A stretch of 44,274 bases of DNA from Welwitschia mirabilis (Eukaryota > Gnetophyta > Gnetopsida > Welwitschiales), in NCBI GenBank assembly GCA_051453625.1, contig JBOZIK010000001.1:62589873-62634146 (forward strand). Direction: 5' to 3'. The notes under the pieces are model-generated. The model was given only the letters and a program-made list of their open reading frames with translations, made no database searches and was not told the origin of the DNA. The stretch's first letter is position 1, and each line of letters starts with the position of its first letter. Position numbers and translations under genes: made by a program. Shown piece by piece: positions 32,700-43,739 of this stretch.

Positions 32700-33790
32700 C
32701 ATGATAGAAATCCCTTTTATACTCGAAGCCTCAAACATCAGCATCTAATTTTATCAAACGTGGTTTCCAATTACAATAGAAAATAGGCTCAAAACTAGCA
32801 TACCCTAAGGGAATTACAACAAAATGGTATTTATTAGGAGCATAATTGGGAGGAGGGATTTGGGTAAGAGGACTAACAATAATGGGATATGTTTCCTCTT
32901 CTTCAATATCTTCTTCTTCTTACTTCTCCTTTTCTTTCTTTGATTCTTCTTTTTGTTGCAACTATTTTATTTGTCTTAGTTTTGGTACATTGTCAGTGCA
33001 CCTAGCAGGTGTGGATAGGTCATGCCCTTCATCACTCTATGTATACTCTGGTGGTTCCCATAATAACGAATTTTAGATAGGTCCTCTTAGGATATCTTGC
33101 CAGCCTACAATACTTGCATCAATCTGCATTTTTCTTTGATATAGAAGCTAAATAAATCCTTAATATTTTACCTTGTAACTTTGGAGAGAGTAGTGGAGAG
33201 AATCAGAGAGAAAAAAAGGAAGATGCATTTGAAATTTTCCCATCATGATAATTAGGAGTGAAAATGTAGCTCATTGATCTTATCGAAGTGATCTTCCAAG
33301 GTAACATACTTTATTATCAGAGTAGCCCAAGCATCAAAGGACCTTAGAAGATATTTTGTAGCTTTGTTCTCTCTTCTGTAAAGTTTTTCCTATTAATGTT
33401 TTAAAATGAGGAACCATGAATGATTTAGGAGCATTCCTTTTTAGCTTAATACCTTGAGGATCTATGTGGATGGCATGGGCACTCCTTTTCAGCTTAATAC
33501 ATTAAGTATCTATGTGGATGGCATCACTAATGAAAGGTATATTAATGTCAATGATAATGTTACCTATGTGAGTAGATCTACCAGTCGAGTTTTTGAAGAA
33601 TTGTTTTGAAAGATTAGTATCATGACCTCTAAGGCTTAAAACATAAGAGTCCCATCCTATAGATTGGAAGGTCTCCTAGGTTTGCTCATAATTTAGAAGT
33701 TCATCATGCTTAGCTGGCTCTATTTTTAAAGCTTTTCCCATGTCTTCTAGTGCCTTGAAGTCATAGCGGTTGCTCTAGCATGGTTGTGAT
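32700..33790 (-). pseudogene. plant-transposon ORF relic (gag-like), copy 1
   Basis: From about 33,750 downward the minus strand reads ALEDMGKALKIEPAKHDELL, then after a stop IGWDSYVLSLRGHDTNLSKQ followed by FFKNSTG and NIIIDINIPFISDAI. This is the pattern of the 'putative plant transposon protein' domain carried by Tat-like and related elements ('GWxxLLxxxGxxxxxLVREFYANL', then 'VRGxxIxxxxxxIxxxLGxP'). Further down, an acidic Glu-rich run (about 32,890-32,960) and PLTQIPPPNYAP follow, as in the C-terminal parts of such ORFs. A 48-bp in-frame tandem duplication lies within it. Several stops make it non-functional. Its exact function in intact elements is unknown. Confidence 0.55.
33431..33526 (-). 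repeat. 48-bp in-frame tandem duplication
   Basis: Units 33,431-33,478 and 33,479-33,526 share TAGCTTAATACxTT and ATCTATGTGGATGGCAT. On the coding (minus) strand they read AIHIDTxCIKLKRSAH and AIHIDPQGIKLKRNAP, that is 16 codons each. Confidence 0.85.
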
Positions 33791-36639
33791 GCTTCACTCC
33801 AATGTGGTTTAGATGCTCTATGCTACATGTCACCCTACAAATTAAACTCAGTTCTATCCGTAAGATTTAGACTGTTACAATTTTTATAAACATGGATTTG
33901 ATCCAGCTCTCTAACTTGCTTAATGATTTAAATTTCAGCTTGGGAAGAGAGATTTTTTCCTATTGAAAAATGATGCTACATCTATGTTTTTATAGAAGCC
34001 ATTTACCAATGGTCATGAAGTCATTTTTCCTTAAAAGAATAAAAGTATTCAAGCTAATATGAGAAGNNNNNNNNNNNNNNNNNNNNNNNNNNNNNNNNNN
34101 NNNNNNNNNNNNNNTATATCATGTTTCTCTAAAGATCTTTTACAATAGAACATAAAATGAATAGGTGACTCTGATTTTTATGTTCTTCTTGAGATTCATT
34201 TTCTTCATGACACATAGAATAATCTTAATTAACTCTAAATTTCTTTGAATGAGCTTATCTACTATTGGAATGCAATCCTTTAACATATATGACTAAAACA
34301 TCAAGAATATCTAGTTTTCATAATTTCTTCTGTCAATAGCCATAATCAAATAAATCATAATAGATTTTTGAGATGATTATTTTGATATGTTGAATAGCAA
34401 GAGTTTGATTTTCAAGAGCTAGGGGCCAAACTTCTCTAGTAAAGTGAATCATGTATTTCTAAAAAGTGGAGTGCCTTTCTTTATCTCCATAATACTCTTT
34501 AAATAATTTTACCCAAAGAATACTGTTTGTTGCGGTGAATATTTATGTAATGTTTATGTTCTAAGTAGAATCATATTAATCACAAATGATAATTCACAAG
34601 CACAACACACTAATATAGACGAGAGTTAACTCGAATGTCGTAATCCATCGAAGGCCAGAGTAGGAAATAAGATAGTTGCTTTCAAGAGAGAAACACTAGT
34701 AACCTAATCTATAGAAATAACTTGTAATGCATGAAAATGAAATGAAATACACTCATGCAAAGATAATCTAGAAAAAGGAAATAACAATGTACTTAATCTA
34801 AACTAACTAAGCATGACCTTGACAAAGGTTGTCCTCATAANNNNNNNNNNNNNNNNNNNNNNNNNNNNNNNNNNNNNNNNNNNNNNNNNNNNNNNNNNNN
34901 NNNNNNNNNNNNNNNNNNNNNNNNNNNNNNNNNNNNNNNNNNNNNNNNNNNNNNNNNNNNNNNNNNNNNNNNNNNNNNNNNNNNNNNNNNNNNNNNNNNN
35001 NNNNNNNNNNNNNNNNNNNNNNNNNNNNNNNNNNNNNNNNNNNNNNNNNNNNNNNNNNNNNNNNNNNNNNNNNNNNNNNNNNNNNNNNNNNNNNNNNNNN
35101 NNNNNNNNNNNNNNNNNNNNNNNNNNNNNNNNNNNNNNNNNNNNNNNNNNNNNNNNNNNNNNNNNNNNNNNNNNNNNNNNNNNNNNNNNNNNNNNNNNNN
35201 NNNNNNNNNNNNNNNNNNNNNNNNNNNNNNNNNNNNNNNNNNNNNNNNNNNNNNNNNNNNNNNNNNNNNNNNNNNNNNNNNNNNNNNNNNNNNNNNNNNN
35301 NNNNNNNNNNNNNNNNNNNNNNNNNNNNNNNNNNNNNNNNNNNNNNNNNNNNNNNNNNNNNNNNNNNNNNNNNNNNNNNNNNNNNNNNNNNNNNNNNNNN
35401 NNNNNNNNNNNNNNNNNNNNNNNNNNNNNNNNNNNNNNNNNNNNNNNNNNNNNNNNNNNNNNNNNNNNNNNNNNNNNNNNNNNNNNNNNNNNNNNNNNNN
35501 NNNNNNNNNNNNNNNNNNNNNNNNNNNNNNNNNNNNNNNNNNNNNNNNNNNNNNNNNNNNNNNNNNNNNNNNNNNNNNNNNNNNNNNNNNNNNNNNNNNN
35601 NNNNNNNNNNNNNNNNNNNNNNNNNNNNNNNNNNNNNNNNNNNNNNNNNNNNNNNNNNNNNNNNNNNNNNNNNNNNNNNNNNNNNNNNNNNNNNNNNNNN
35701 NNNNNNNNNNNNNNNNNNNAGATAGAAAACTGAATTTTTAAGAAATCAGAAACACTAAACAAAACACTTGTGTAAGATTAATAGATGGTCATTCGGGTCA
35801 TCATCTAGACAATGGAGGGGACGACAAGCTCAGAAAAAGTTTTGAAAATTGGAACCTGCAACAAAATTTGATTTTCTCAGATAATCAGTTAAACATAATA
35901 GATAGTCCCTCATTGAAATAAACAGTCAAGTAGAAAAGATTCACCCTAGTACAACTAAATCCTTATCATAAAAATTGAAAGATAATCATGTAAAAAAAAA
36001 AAGAGTACACCATACTGAAAAAATGATATATCTATATGATACTAGAAGAGAGTTTTTTAGTAAAAAAAAGTATAAAAGGTAAGATACAAAAATATAATGT
36101 ATAATCACTCCCCTCGTCTATGCATGTGAACTGAGGTTCGTTAGCTAGCTCAAGAGTAAGGGAGAAGAAGGTGAATGGTCAGGATTCACGAGGAGATGAC
36201 ATCAAAAGATGCTACAATGAATCTGACTTTTTTTTTTCGCCCTGGACATGAACTGACTCTAGAATATCTACAGTCACATTCTACTAAATAGAGGCAATGC
36301 ACTGACACATGTCCACCATCTGATCCTCTCTGTGTTGTACTCTCTTCTCGATAGATAGGATCCACTAATCAACTGTTTGCTAGAAGGTCTAAATCCTCTG
36401 ATCAAGTGCCTAGATATTAGTATCAACAAAACCTCTGATGGTCTCAGTGGTCTTAGCCAAAAGAGCCTGAATCTACTCTAGGGAAGCTCTAATTGCAGGT
36501 CTCTATAACTGAGGTCTCTCTGTCTTTCTTGGTACTTGTATATCCATATTCTATAAATAGCAAGCAGAAGTATGTGAAATACGCTGCTCATCTATGAGTC
36601 TAACATCCAAAATAATTTGAAAAGAGTTAAGAGGAATCA
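33791..36639. other. no gene recognised; two assembly gaps
   Basis: N-runs occupy 34,067-34,114 and 34,841-35,719. The readable sequence shows no supported frame. The block near 35,785-35,880 has GGTCATCATCTAGACAATGG, similar in style to the CATCATCTGGACGATAG words near 38,115 and the GTCATCTGGACAAC words near 38,185, so they may be parts of one repeat family. Confidence 0.4.
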
Positions 36640-37383
36640 TGGATAATTGAGTGTCTGTAAATGTTGTGCCTCAATCATGGACTTAAGTTTCCTCCAGATA
36701 AAAGTGGGTAAGTCCATCTATTCCCCTTGATGAAAAGCTACTAGAATCTATAAGTGCACCATCATAGCATAACTATCATAGAATAATGGACTGATGTTAT
36801 AAATCAGTAATCTATAAAAAACTCTATAGGTGGGAATCAACTGGGTAATATTTACCCCTTGTCGGTCTGTAGTCAAGTCAGCTGGGATGTCTTAAATGAC
36901 ACCATAGGCTCGACACTCTTTTGTCCCATCAGATAAATGGATATGCAAACTCCCAAGTCCTCCAAGATCTGTAATAACTACAATGTAGGATGGGAGAATA
37001 GATATCTTATAGTCTTGAATGAAAGCAACAATCATACCTTGAAGCTGACCATGAGCGTCAGGTCGCCTCTCTATATGCACGTTGTCATAAAATTTTCTTA
37101 TCTCTAATGTATAATACGAACCATGCACATTTGTAATTCATCTAAGCCATAAATATGTCAATATCTAATCTACCTCTAGCTCTATACAGTGCATGAAGTC
37201 TCTAAAATATATCTTAGCATGAATACCAAGTGTCTGAATACTTAAAGATCGTCTATGTCGAGTTGATGGATGCGCGAGCTCTGCATGCTCTCTCTTGAGC
37301 TCAACCAAAGTGCCTTCCTCTTTCTCTATAGGCTTAGTTAAAACCTTTGCCTGTATAGCTCTTCGCATACATAACCTACTCAA
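36640..37383 (-). pseudogene. plant-transposon ORF relic (gag-like), copy 2
   Basis: One minus-strand frame continues from 37,383 to 36,892 with stops at about 37,165 and 37,130. It reads IEKEEGTLVELKREHAELAH, then SYYTLEIRKFYDNVHIERRP, then SILPSYIVVITDLGGLGSL. This matches the domain pattern 'xxPxLVRxFYANL ... IxxxxIAxITGLPxxG'. Next, 36,850-36,670 reads LIPTYRVFYRLLIYNISPLF and MDLPTFIWRKLKSMIEA, matching 'RLLHHxITxxIxPR' and 'xLPxxIxxxI'. It is thus better preserved than copy 1. It lies downstream of a primer-binding-site-like motif (38,982-38,998) in the same orientation, so it is likely the first ORF of an element whose LTR is at 39.0-39.5 kb. Confidence 0.6.
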
Positions 37384-38981
37384 TTAAAAACATAAAATCA
37401 TCATGCGAAAACAGATAGACAAGTTAAATCATCGCATAGATGCATAATAATGACCCCTAAAATCAATCAAAAATTAGCAAAAATACTAAAATATGTCCTA
37501 ACCTCTTCTAAAAGATGCAATGCATCCTAAATTTCCTAAATATAAGAGAAAAAATGGAGAAAATCATGAAATATGTGCAAACTAAATTTTAAGTGGACCC
37601 CACATGAAGTGAAAATTCGAAGTGCTCAAATGAAAAATTGAATTCAGCAAAGTTACAGAACATATCGAACTAATTAATTTTGCTTAAAGGACCTCTACGA
37701 TTCAACCTATGGTTTGTAGAAAAGTGAGTGTAAAAGGTAAAAACCTGAAAATACTTCGTAATACATAAAAATAATTATAACTCGAAAGATATGCAGTGAA
37801 AATTAAACCCATAAATTCAAAATGAAGAGTGTAAAAACTAAGTGATATACAGGAAAAATATGTATTAAAAGGTTGAAAAAAGGGAAGGAAAAAAGTTGAA
37901 AAAATAGGAGGAGAGAGAAACATACTTCATGTTTGCAAATTTGATGAAATCTCATGAATCTAAAAATGAAATTGGGCTAGACAAGTCCTAAGATGCTGGT
38001 ACTAGCTAAAGGGATTATTGTCTCTTAGAAGAATGGATGAAAACAAAAAGAAAATGAGTGAAAATGAGGAAAAAGGGTTTAGACTATGTTTTATCACACT
38101 ATCATCCAGTTGCATCATCTGGACGATAGCCCTAAGATAACTCTTAGAAAAAATTAGACCGTCGTCCACCTAGTGTCATCTGGACAACTTAGTGGGTGAT
38201 AAGACATCTAAAATATTTTCAGAAAGAAAAAGGATAGCCATAAAATTTTAGCTTAGATATGATCATTTAAGTCATAGTTCTGAAAGGAAAAAAACAGAAA
38301 ATAGAAAATCACACAAAAAACTAAGAAAAACTAGGAAAACTAGAAAAAAGGATAAACATACACAAAAGGAAAAACTATGTCTAAAGAAAATAGACTATCT
38401 AGGTTAAAACCTATAATAACAACTGCATGAATGTGCCCAAATAGAACATGAGAGCATGCTAGATTTAGAACTTGATAACCTACAACGAAACTTATAAAGG
38501 CTTGGAATAGAAAAGATGTTCTTTTAAAATTTTTGTAAATCCATTTTTAGAGAAAAATTTTATCATGGTTGAACATCAAGAAAACTAATAAATGATTAAA
38601 GTCCTATAAAGTAATAAGAAAATGCAAAAATGACTTTGAAAAGATAAACTCAAAAACTGAAGAAAAACAAAGTAAAAATGGACACAAGGATCTAGGAGAA
38701 GATTGTTTACCTATCCTAAGTACTAACCTAGCAAACTCCCAAGGAAAACATCATAACATCATCTAAGTAAATATGCATAACAAAATGTATTAACTTCATA
38801 AAGTTCATTCAAAAAGGAAATGGTTATGATAATAGTTAAAGATTCAAGTATATAGAACAATGAATTTCAAAACCAAAAGTTACTTAGAAATGAACTCACT
38901 TGCTCTCACCCACAAACTCACTCGAATCTTCAAAAGTGAAATGATCAAGTGGGAATACTAAGAATCTAAAAAATAAGCAAT
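37384..38981 (-). other. long leader or non-coding region of the element
   Basis: Apart from the 73-codon frame at 37,702-37,923, which has no recognisable similarity, nothing coding is seen. The region separates the primer-site-like motif from the gag-like ORF in element orientation. A-rich tracts are frequent. Confidence 0.4.
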
Positions 38982-38998
38982 GCCTCTGATGATACCAA
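38982..38998 (-). promoter_or_regulatory. primer-binding-site-like motif, initiator tRNA-Met type
   Basis: The minus strand reads TTGGTATCATCAGAGGC. It resembles the plant tRNA-iMet site TGGTATCAGAGC with a three-base repeat (ATCATCAG for ATCAG). It sits directly at the edge of the LTR-like block starting at 38,999 and faces the gag-like ORF. Confidence 0.5.
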
Positions 38999-39533
38999 GA
39001 ATACCACTAATTCCTAACCTCAAAGTTTATTTCTTTTTCCATAATAAAGGAAGTGTAACCACTATTAGAGGAGTAAGGACTCATGAAGCATGACCAACTG
39101 ACCCCCCAGTGGAGTTTTCATAGCTATCAACATTTTCAAGGATTCCTTTTAGAAGTATTTACCCTACTGTGGTAGAACATTATGATGACCATGTATTTTC
39201 TTTAAAGCACAAAATACAAGAGCTCATGGTCATTATTTTTTCTCTCTCTCTTTTTGAAAAATTTCCACATGATTACACACTCAAAAAAGATGAAGGTGAA
39301 AAAGTAAGAAAAAAGATAGAAAAGAATAATCTCAAATAATCTAAGACTTTAACACCATTGAAAAAAAGATAACAAACCAAAGCATCTTCCTTCAAATAAA
39401 GTCTATAGACATGGAAATGTTATAAGATTATATTGAATCCAATATTACTACCTATAAATACCGAGTATAAAACTAATCATAAAACTTTATAAAGTAATAC
39501 AAAATGCAATTTTAAAATATGATCAAGTAATAT
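38999..39533 (-). repeat. LTR-like direct repeat, unit 1
   Basis: This aligns with 39,675-40,250. Shared words are AATACCACTAA, CCCCCAGTGGAGTT, AAAGCACAAAATACAA and TGAATCCAATATTA. The block runs into an N-run at 39,534. Because unit 1 is flanked by a primer-site-like motif on its gag side, I read it as the 5' LTR of the minus-strand element below it. Confidence 0.6.
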
Positions 39534-39674
39534 NNNNNNNNNNNNNNNNNNNNNNNNNNNNNNNNNNNNNNNNNNNNNNNNNNNNNNNNNNNNNNNNNNN
39601 NNNNNNNNNNNNNNNNNNNNNNNNNNNNNNNNNNNNNNNNNNNNNNNNNNNNNNNNNNNNNNNNNNNNNNNNNN
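39534..39674. other. assembly gap (141 N) between the two LTR-like units
   Basis: The unread stretch hides the junction between units 1 and 2. Part of it must hold the rest of unit 1. Confidence 0.95.
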
Positions 39675-40290
39675 AATACCACTAACCCCTAACCTTAAAA
39701 TTTTAGTTCTTTTTCATGATATGGGAAGTGAAACCACTATTAGATAAGTAAGGATTCACGAAGCATGGCGAACTGGCCCCCCAGTGGAGTTACCATAGCT
39801 ACTAACACTGCCAAAGGTTCCTTTCAGAAATATTTACCCTAGTGCAGCATAATATCATGGTGAACATGTATTTTTCTTTAAAGCACAAAATACAATAACT
39901 CATGATCATTATTTCNNNNNNNNNNNNNNNNNNNNNNNNNNNNNNNNNNNNNNNNNNNNNNNNNNNNNNNNNNNNNNNNNNNNNNNNNNNNNNNNNNNNN
40001 NNNNNNNNNNNNNNNNNNNNNNNNNNNNNNNNNNNNNNNNNNNNNNNNNNNNNNNNNNNNNNNNNNNNNNNNNNNNNNNNNNNNNNNNNNNNNNNNNNNN
40101 NNNNNNNNNNNNNNNNNNNNNNNNNNNNNNNNNNNNNTGTCAAGATTGGGTGAATCCAATATTATCACCTGTAAATGCCCAAGTATAAAACTAGTCATGA
40201 AATTCATAAAGTAATATATAAGTCAAGTTTGAAAGATGATCAAATAATATTATAATATTTAACCAAATAAGTGGGCTAAGCAAGAACTTA
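39675..40290 (-). repeat. LTR-like direct repeat, unit 2
   Basis: This is the second copy of the block, with a 222-base N-run (39,916-40,137) in the middle. Directly upstream in element orientation lies the end of the integrase frame at about 40,380. Unit 2 therefore occupies the place of the 3' LTR of the pol-bearing element. Its outer end abuts the 39,534-39,674 gap. Confidence 0.6.
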
Positions 40291-40379
40291 GATAATGATA
40301 GGGAGGAAGTCCTCCTCACTGCGAGGAACCTCTAAACAAGTGCTTCTACCATGTTCACAGTTGTATCTAAAGATCCCTT

Positions 40380-41660
40380 ATATAATTTCAACCATTATCC
40401 ATTAACCTTCTGAATCTCTCTAGTTTCTAAATCTAAAATTTCAACTAAGCAATTAAGATGCACATTCTTTACAAGATAAGGAACTAACCATTTAAAGGTC
40501 AATTTGTTATTTAAAAGATGAACTCTAGTGTTATATAACAAGATAATGTTTGAACTTTACTTGGGCTTTATAGATTAATTAATGATGTATGATACTAGTT
40601 ATTTTTTCATCAAGATGATCTAACTATGATAATCTATACCTAAGATTTTCATCAAAATTCACAAGATTAAGCTGAGAAGATACATGATAAGAATTGTAAC
40701 ACACATCAACTGTTAAGTTACAAAATTTACTGTATATAAGTTTGTAAAGTGAAAAACCAAGAGAAGTACGTCAAGTAGTACAGTAAGCCCAAAGTACATC
40801 ATTAAGATTATAAGCCCAATACTTTTTATTAATAGAGATAAGTTTTTAGAGCTTTTTTCTTTTCTTTCTCTATTAGCATTTTTAGCTTGACCATAAGTCT
40901 AAGGATGGTAATCACAAACTACTCTATATTTTATACCAATGAATAGAAGAAGTTTCTTAAAAAATGCATTAATGAAATGAGTACCTTTATTACTAATGAT
41001 AACTCTAAGAAAATCAAATCTCTCAAAGATATGAGTTTTAAGAAAATGACAAATAGTTTGGACATCATTCAAAGAAGTAAGTATGACTTCAACCCATTTA
41101 ATCACATAATCTATGATCAGTAAAATATAATTTTAATCAAAAGAAGATGGATGAATAGGGCCTATGAAATTAATACCCCAAAAATCAAAAGGCTTACCTT
41201 CAAGAATAGGTCTAAGGGGCATTTCCTGTGAACAAACAAGGCTATTATAATATTGACAAGGATCAAACTTTCTAACAAAATCAAATGAATCATGAAAAAG
41301 AGAAGGCTAGTAAAAACTAGAATGGCAGATTTTTGTTGCAGTTTTATGTCTACTAAAATGTCCTCCACAAATACCACCATGACAAAGATGAAGAATCTTA
41401 GGTATCTCCCAATTGGACATACATTTTCTCAGGATTTTGTCTTTACACCTATGGGACAAATATGGCTTGACCCACTTATAGTTATCTATCCTATGGAAAA
41501 AAGATTTGCATTAATTATGGGTTTCATGTTATGGTGTTTTTATGGTTACAAGATACTTCATAATGTTAACATACCATGGAGGAGGATAAAAAGAAGAAAC
41601 AATGAAAATCTTCTCATTAGGAAAGGAATCATCAATGATAGTATCATCTAGAGAAGAAGG
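40380..41660 (-). pseudogene. integrase, Ty3/gypsy Athila/Tat type (broken)
   Basis: After the RNase H end comes DDSFPNEK and PPPWYVNIMKYLVT (41,640-41,540), the usual lead into integrase. The zinc-binding part reads LHLCHGGICGGHFSRHKT (about 41,395-41,340) and FDPCQYYN, where the first of the two cysteines is lost. The core begins KPFDFWGINFIGPIHPSS (about 41,195-41,145), with asparagine at the first catalytic position (family 'GIDFMGPF'). The open stretch 41,105-40,899 reads KWVEVILTSLNDVQTI and RVIISNKGTHFINAF, with asparagine at the second position (family 'ISDxGTHF'). The C-terminal part VEILDLETREIQKVNG (about 40,460-40,400) matches 'FKVNGxRLKxY'. Integrase inserts element DNA; this one cannot be catalytic. 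Confidence 0.85.
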
Positions 41661-41664
41661 AGGT

Positions 41665-42060
41665 CGAGACAAATGATTAACAATAGAATTATGCTTTCCT
41701 GCTTTATCTGTAATAGTCAAGTTAAAAACTTACATAAAAAGGATCCATCTAATCAACCAAGTATTAGAATCTTTCTTAGTTATGAGGTAATGAATGACAC
41801 CATGGTTGGTGAAAACATTCATGTAAAAGCCTAAAAGATAATGTTTAAAAAATAAAGGCAAAAGATAATGGCTAGCATATCTTTCTCTATAGAGACGTAG
41901 TTTGTTTGAGCTCTAGACAAAGATTTGCTATGATAAGATAGAACTTTAAAATCATTCTCATATTTGTGACAAATAATCCCACCTATGGTAAAGTTACTCA
42001 CATCACACATAACCTCAAAATCAAGTTCCTAATTGAGTTCATCACTATAGGAGCATAATA
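41665..42060 (-). pseudogene. RNase H domain, Ty3/gypsy (broken)
   Basis: The minus strand reads FEVMCDVSNFTIGGIICHK (about 42,020-41,965), matching 'FEIMCDASxxAVGAVLGQ'. LSYHSKSLSRAQTNYVSIEK and DMLAIIF follow, matching 'YYASKTLxxAQxNYTTTEKELLAVVFA'. After a frame change, VFTNHGVIHYLITKKDSNT and LIRWILF match 'VYTDHxALKYLLxKKDAKPRLIRWILLLQEF'. Last, LTITDKAGKHNSIVNHLSR (41,720-41,665) matches the family end 'DKKGxENVVADHLSR'. The TDH catalytic aspartate is changed to TNH. Frame breaks show it is inactive. Confidence 0.82.
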
Positions 42061-42471
42061 TAATTTACATTTAAGCCTATCAAAAGCAAGTTGACAAGAT
42101 TCATTCCATTCAAATTTGCATCTTTCTCTAGTAATAAGTAAAGGGATTTATAAATAGATGCATAATCATGAATGAACCAATGGTAAAAATCACAATAACA
42201 TAGAAAAGATCTACCTATTTGACACTGTAGGGGTTTAAGATTTTGAATAATACCAACTTTAAAAGCATCCATCCTAATCCCCTCCTAAAAGATATGGTGA
42301 CCTAAAACAATGCCACTCTTTGTAAGAAAAAGACTTTTTTCCCAACTCAAGTGGAGGCCACTAGAAATGCAACGATCTAAGACTTTTTCTACATGATTTA
42401 AGATTTGTTTAATAGTTTTAGCATAAATAGAGACATCATCCATGAAAATTTCAATGGAACACTTAAGCATA

Positions 42472-42571
42472 NNNNNNNNNNNNNNNNNNNNNNNNNNNNN
42501 NNNNNNNNNNNNNNNNNNNNNNNNNNNNNNNNNNNNNNNNNNNNNNNNNNNNNNNNNNNNNNNNNNNNNNN
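42472..42571. other. assembly gap (100 N) flanked by a duplicated 131-bp stretch of RT
   Basis: The sequence 42,341-42,471 reappears almost unchanged at 42,572-42,701, with about three to four differences. The FMDD region is therefore present twice only because of the assembly. Confidence 0.92.
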
Positions 42572-42702
42572 CCAACTTAAGTGGAGGCCACTAGAAATGC
42601 AACGATCTAAGACTTTTTCTATATGATTTAAGATTTGTTTAAAAGTTTTAGCATAAATAGAGACATCATCCATGAAAATTTCAATGGAACACTTAAGCAT
42701 AT

Positions 42703-42718
42703 AAAAAAAAAAAAAAAA
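42703..42718. repeat. poly-A tract (poly-T in RT coding sense)
   Basis: About sixteen A's replace the expected RT codons between the 'FQxCMM' and 'IEIFMDD' motifs on the minus strand, giving a phenylalanine run there. Confidence 0.85.
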
Positions 42719-43739
42719 CCCATCATAGCATGTTAAAAAGTACCAGGACCATTACAAAGTCCAAAAGGCATGCATGTAAAAGTGAAAGTATCAAAAGGAG
42801 AAATGAGAGTAGTTTTGGCTTGGTTCTCTCTAGCAATGCAAACTAGATTGTTACCACTATAACCATCAAGGAAATAGTAAAAAGCATGACCCTAAATCCT
42901 ATTAAGAATCTGATCAAAAAAAGGCAATACCTCATTTAATTTTCAAACGTATATGCACATATGCCATTTTTCATCTTTTTAGAAACTACCATTAAGGGGC
43001 TAACCCATTCACTAAGCTATGTAGTAAATGATTCCAACATCTATACGTTTTATGATTTCACCTTCTATAATTTGTTTAATGGCTGTATTGAGTCTACATT
43101 GGGGTTGCCTCATATGTTTAACATTTTCTTTAAGGTAGAATTTATGTTGCATAATGGAAGTGGGTATGGCTGTCAAATCGTTACGGGACCAAGAAAATGC
43201 ATTTACCTTAGATTCTAAAAGAGACATGAGACTCAATTATTATTTAGGGATAAAGGTTTTTATTGATAATCAAGAGTTTGATTAGGTCACTATTTAGAAA
43301 AATGTATTTCAGTTCACCGTTTAAAGGTTTCAAGTTTAGGTTTAAGTTCAGATTTTTGGTTTCAAAAAACTTCTCAGAATAACAAACTGTCGTCTCAGAC
43401 TATGATCTAAACGTTAGTAGTGCATGACTATCCTTAAAATAAGAAATATTAGGTATGTTAAATTCTCATAATTTTGCATAATTAATAGACTCAAACTCAC
43501 TACTCTCCAGATTAGAAAACTTAGTTATTAAATCATTAAACTCAAGTTGATTGTTAAGAACATACAGATAGTCTACTTCCAATTTATCATTAAACAAGGT
43601 TGGTTTGTGAAGCATGGATCATCTTTTCTTAAGTGGACAATTTTTATAAAAATAGAGTTGATTTAAACTCAAATCATAGTCTAAATATTTTTTGGCTGCA
43701 TTAAACACTCTTATTAAAAATTGTTTATTACCAAAATGG

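Larger units (their letters stand above)
42045..43236 (-). pseudogene. reverse transcriptase, Ty3/gypsy Athila/Tat type (broken, catalytic box kept)
   Basis: It starts with AFSWSRNDLTAIPTSIMQHK (about 43,200-43,140; family 'AFAWSYxDMPGIDPxIVxH'). EWVSPLMVVSKKMKNG follows after 43,010. Then come LPFFDQILNRI (near 42,920), AFYYFLDGYSGNNLVCIARE (near 42,880-42,825) and FTCMPFGLCNGPGTF (near 42,775-42,735). A T-run on this strand (42,703-42,718) distorts the next stretch. The catalytic box reads IEIFMDDVSIYAKT, intact, on both sides of the 42,472-42,571 gap. LHLSWEKSLFLTKSGIVLGH follows. The connection to RNase H reads KPLQCQIGRSFLCYCDFYHW (family 'VRSFLGHAGFYRRFI') at 42,240-42,180. Stops separate several pieces. 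Confidence 0.87.

Noticed and set aside
32846-33076. 76-codon Ser/Phe-rich plus frame
   Set aside because: It is the complement of the Glu/Lys-rich acidic stretch of the minus-strand transposon ORF.
34803-35762. Frames of more than 300 codons on both strands at 34.8-35.7 kb
   Set aside because: They consist almost entirely of unread bases; no evidence for a gene.
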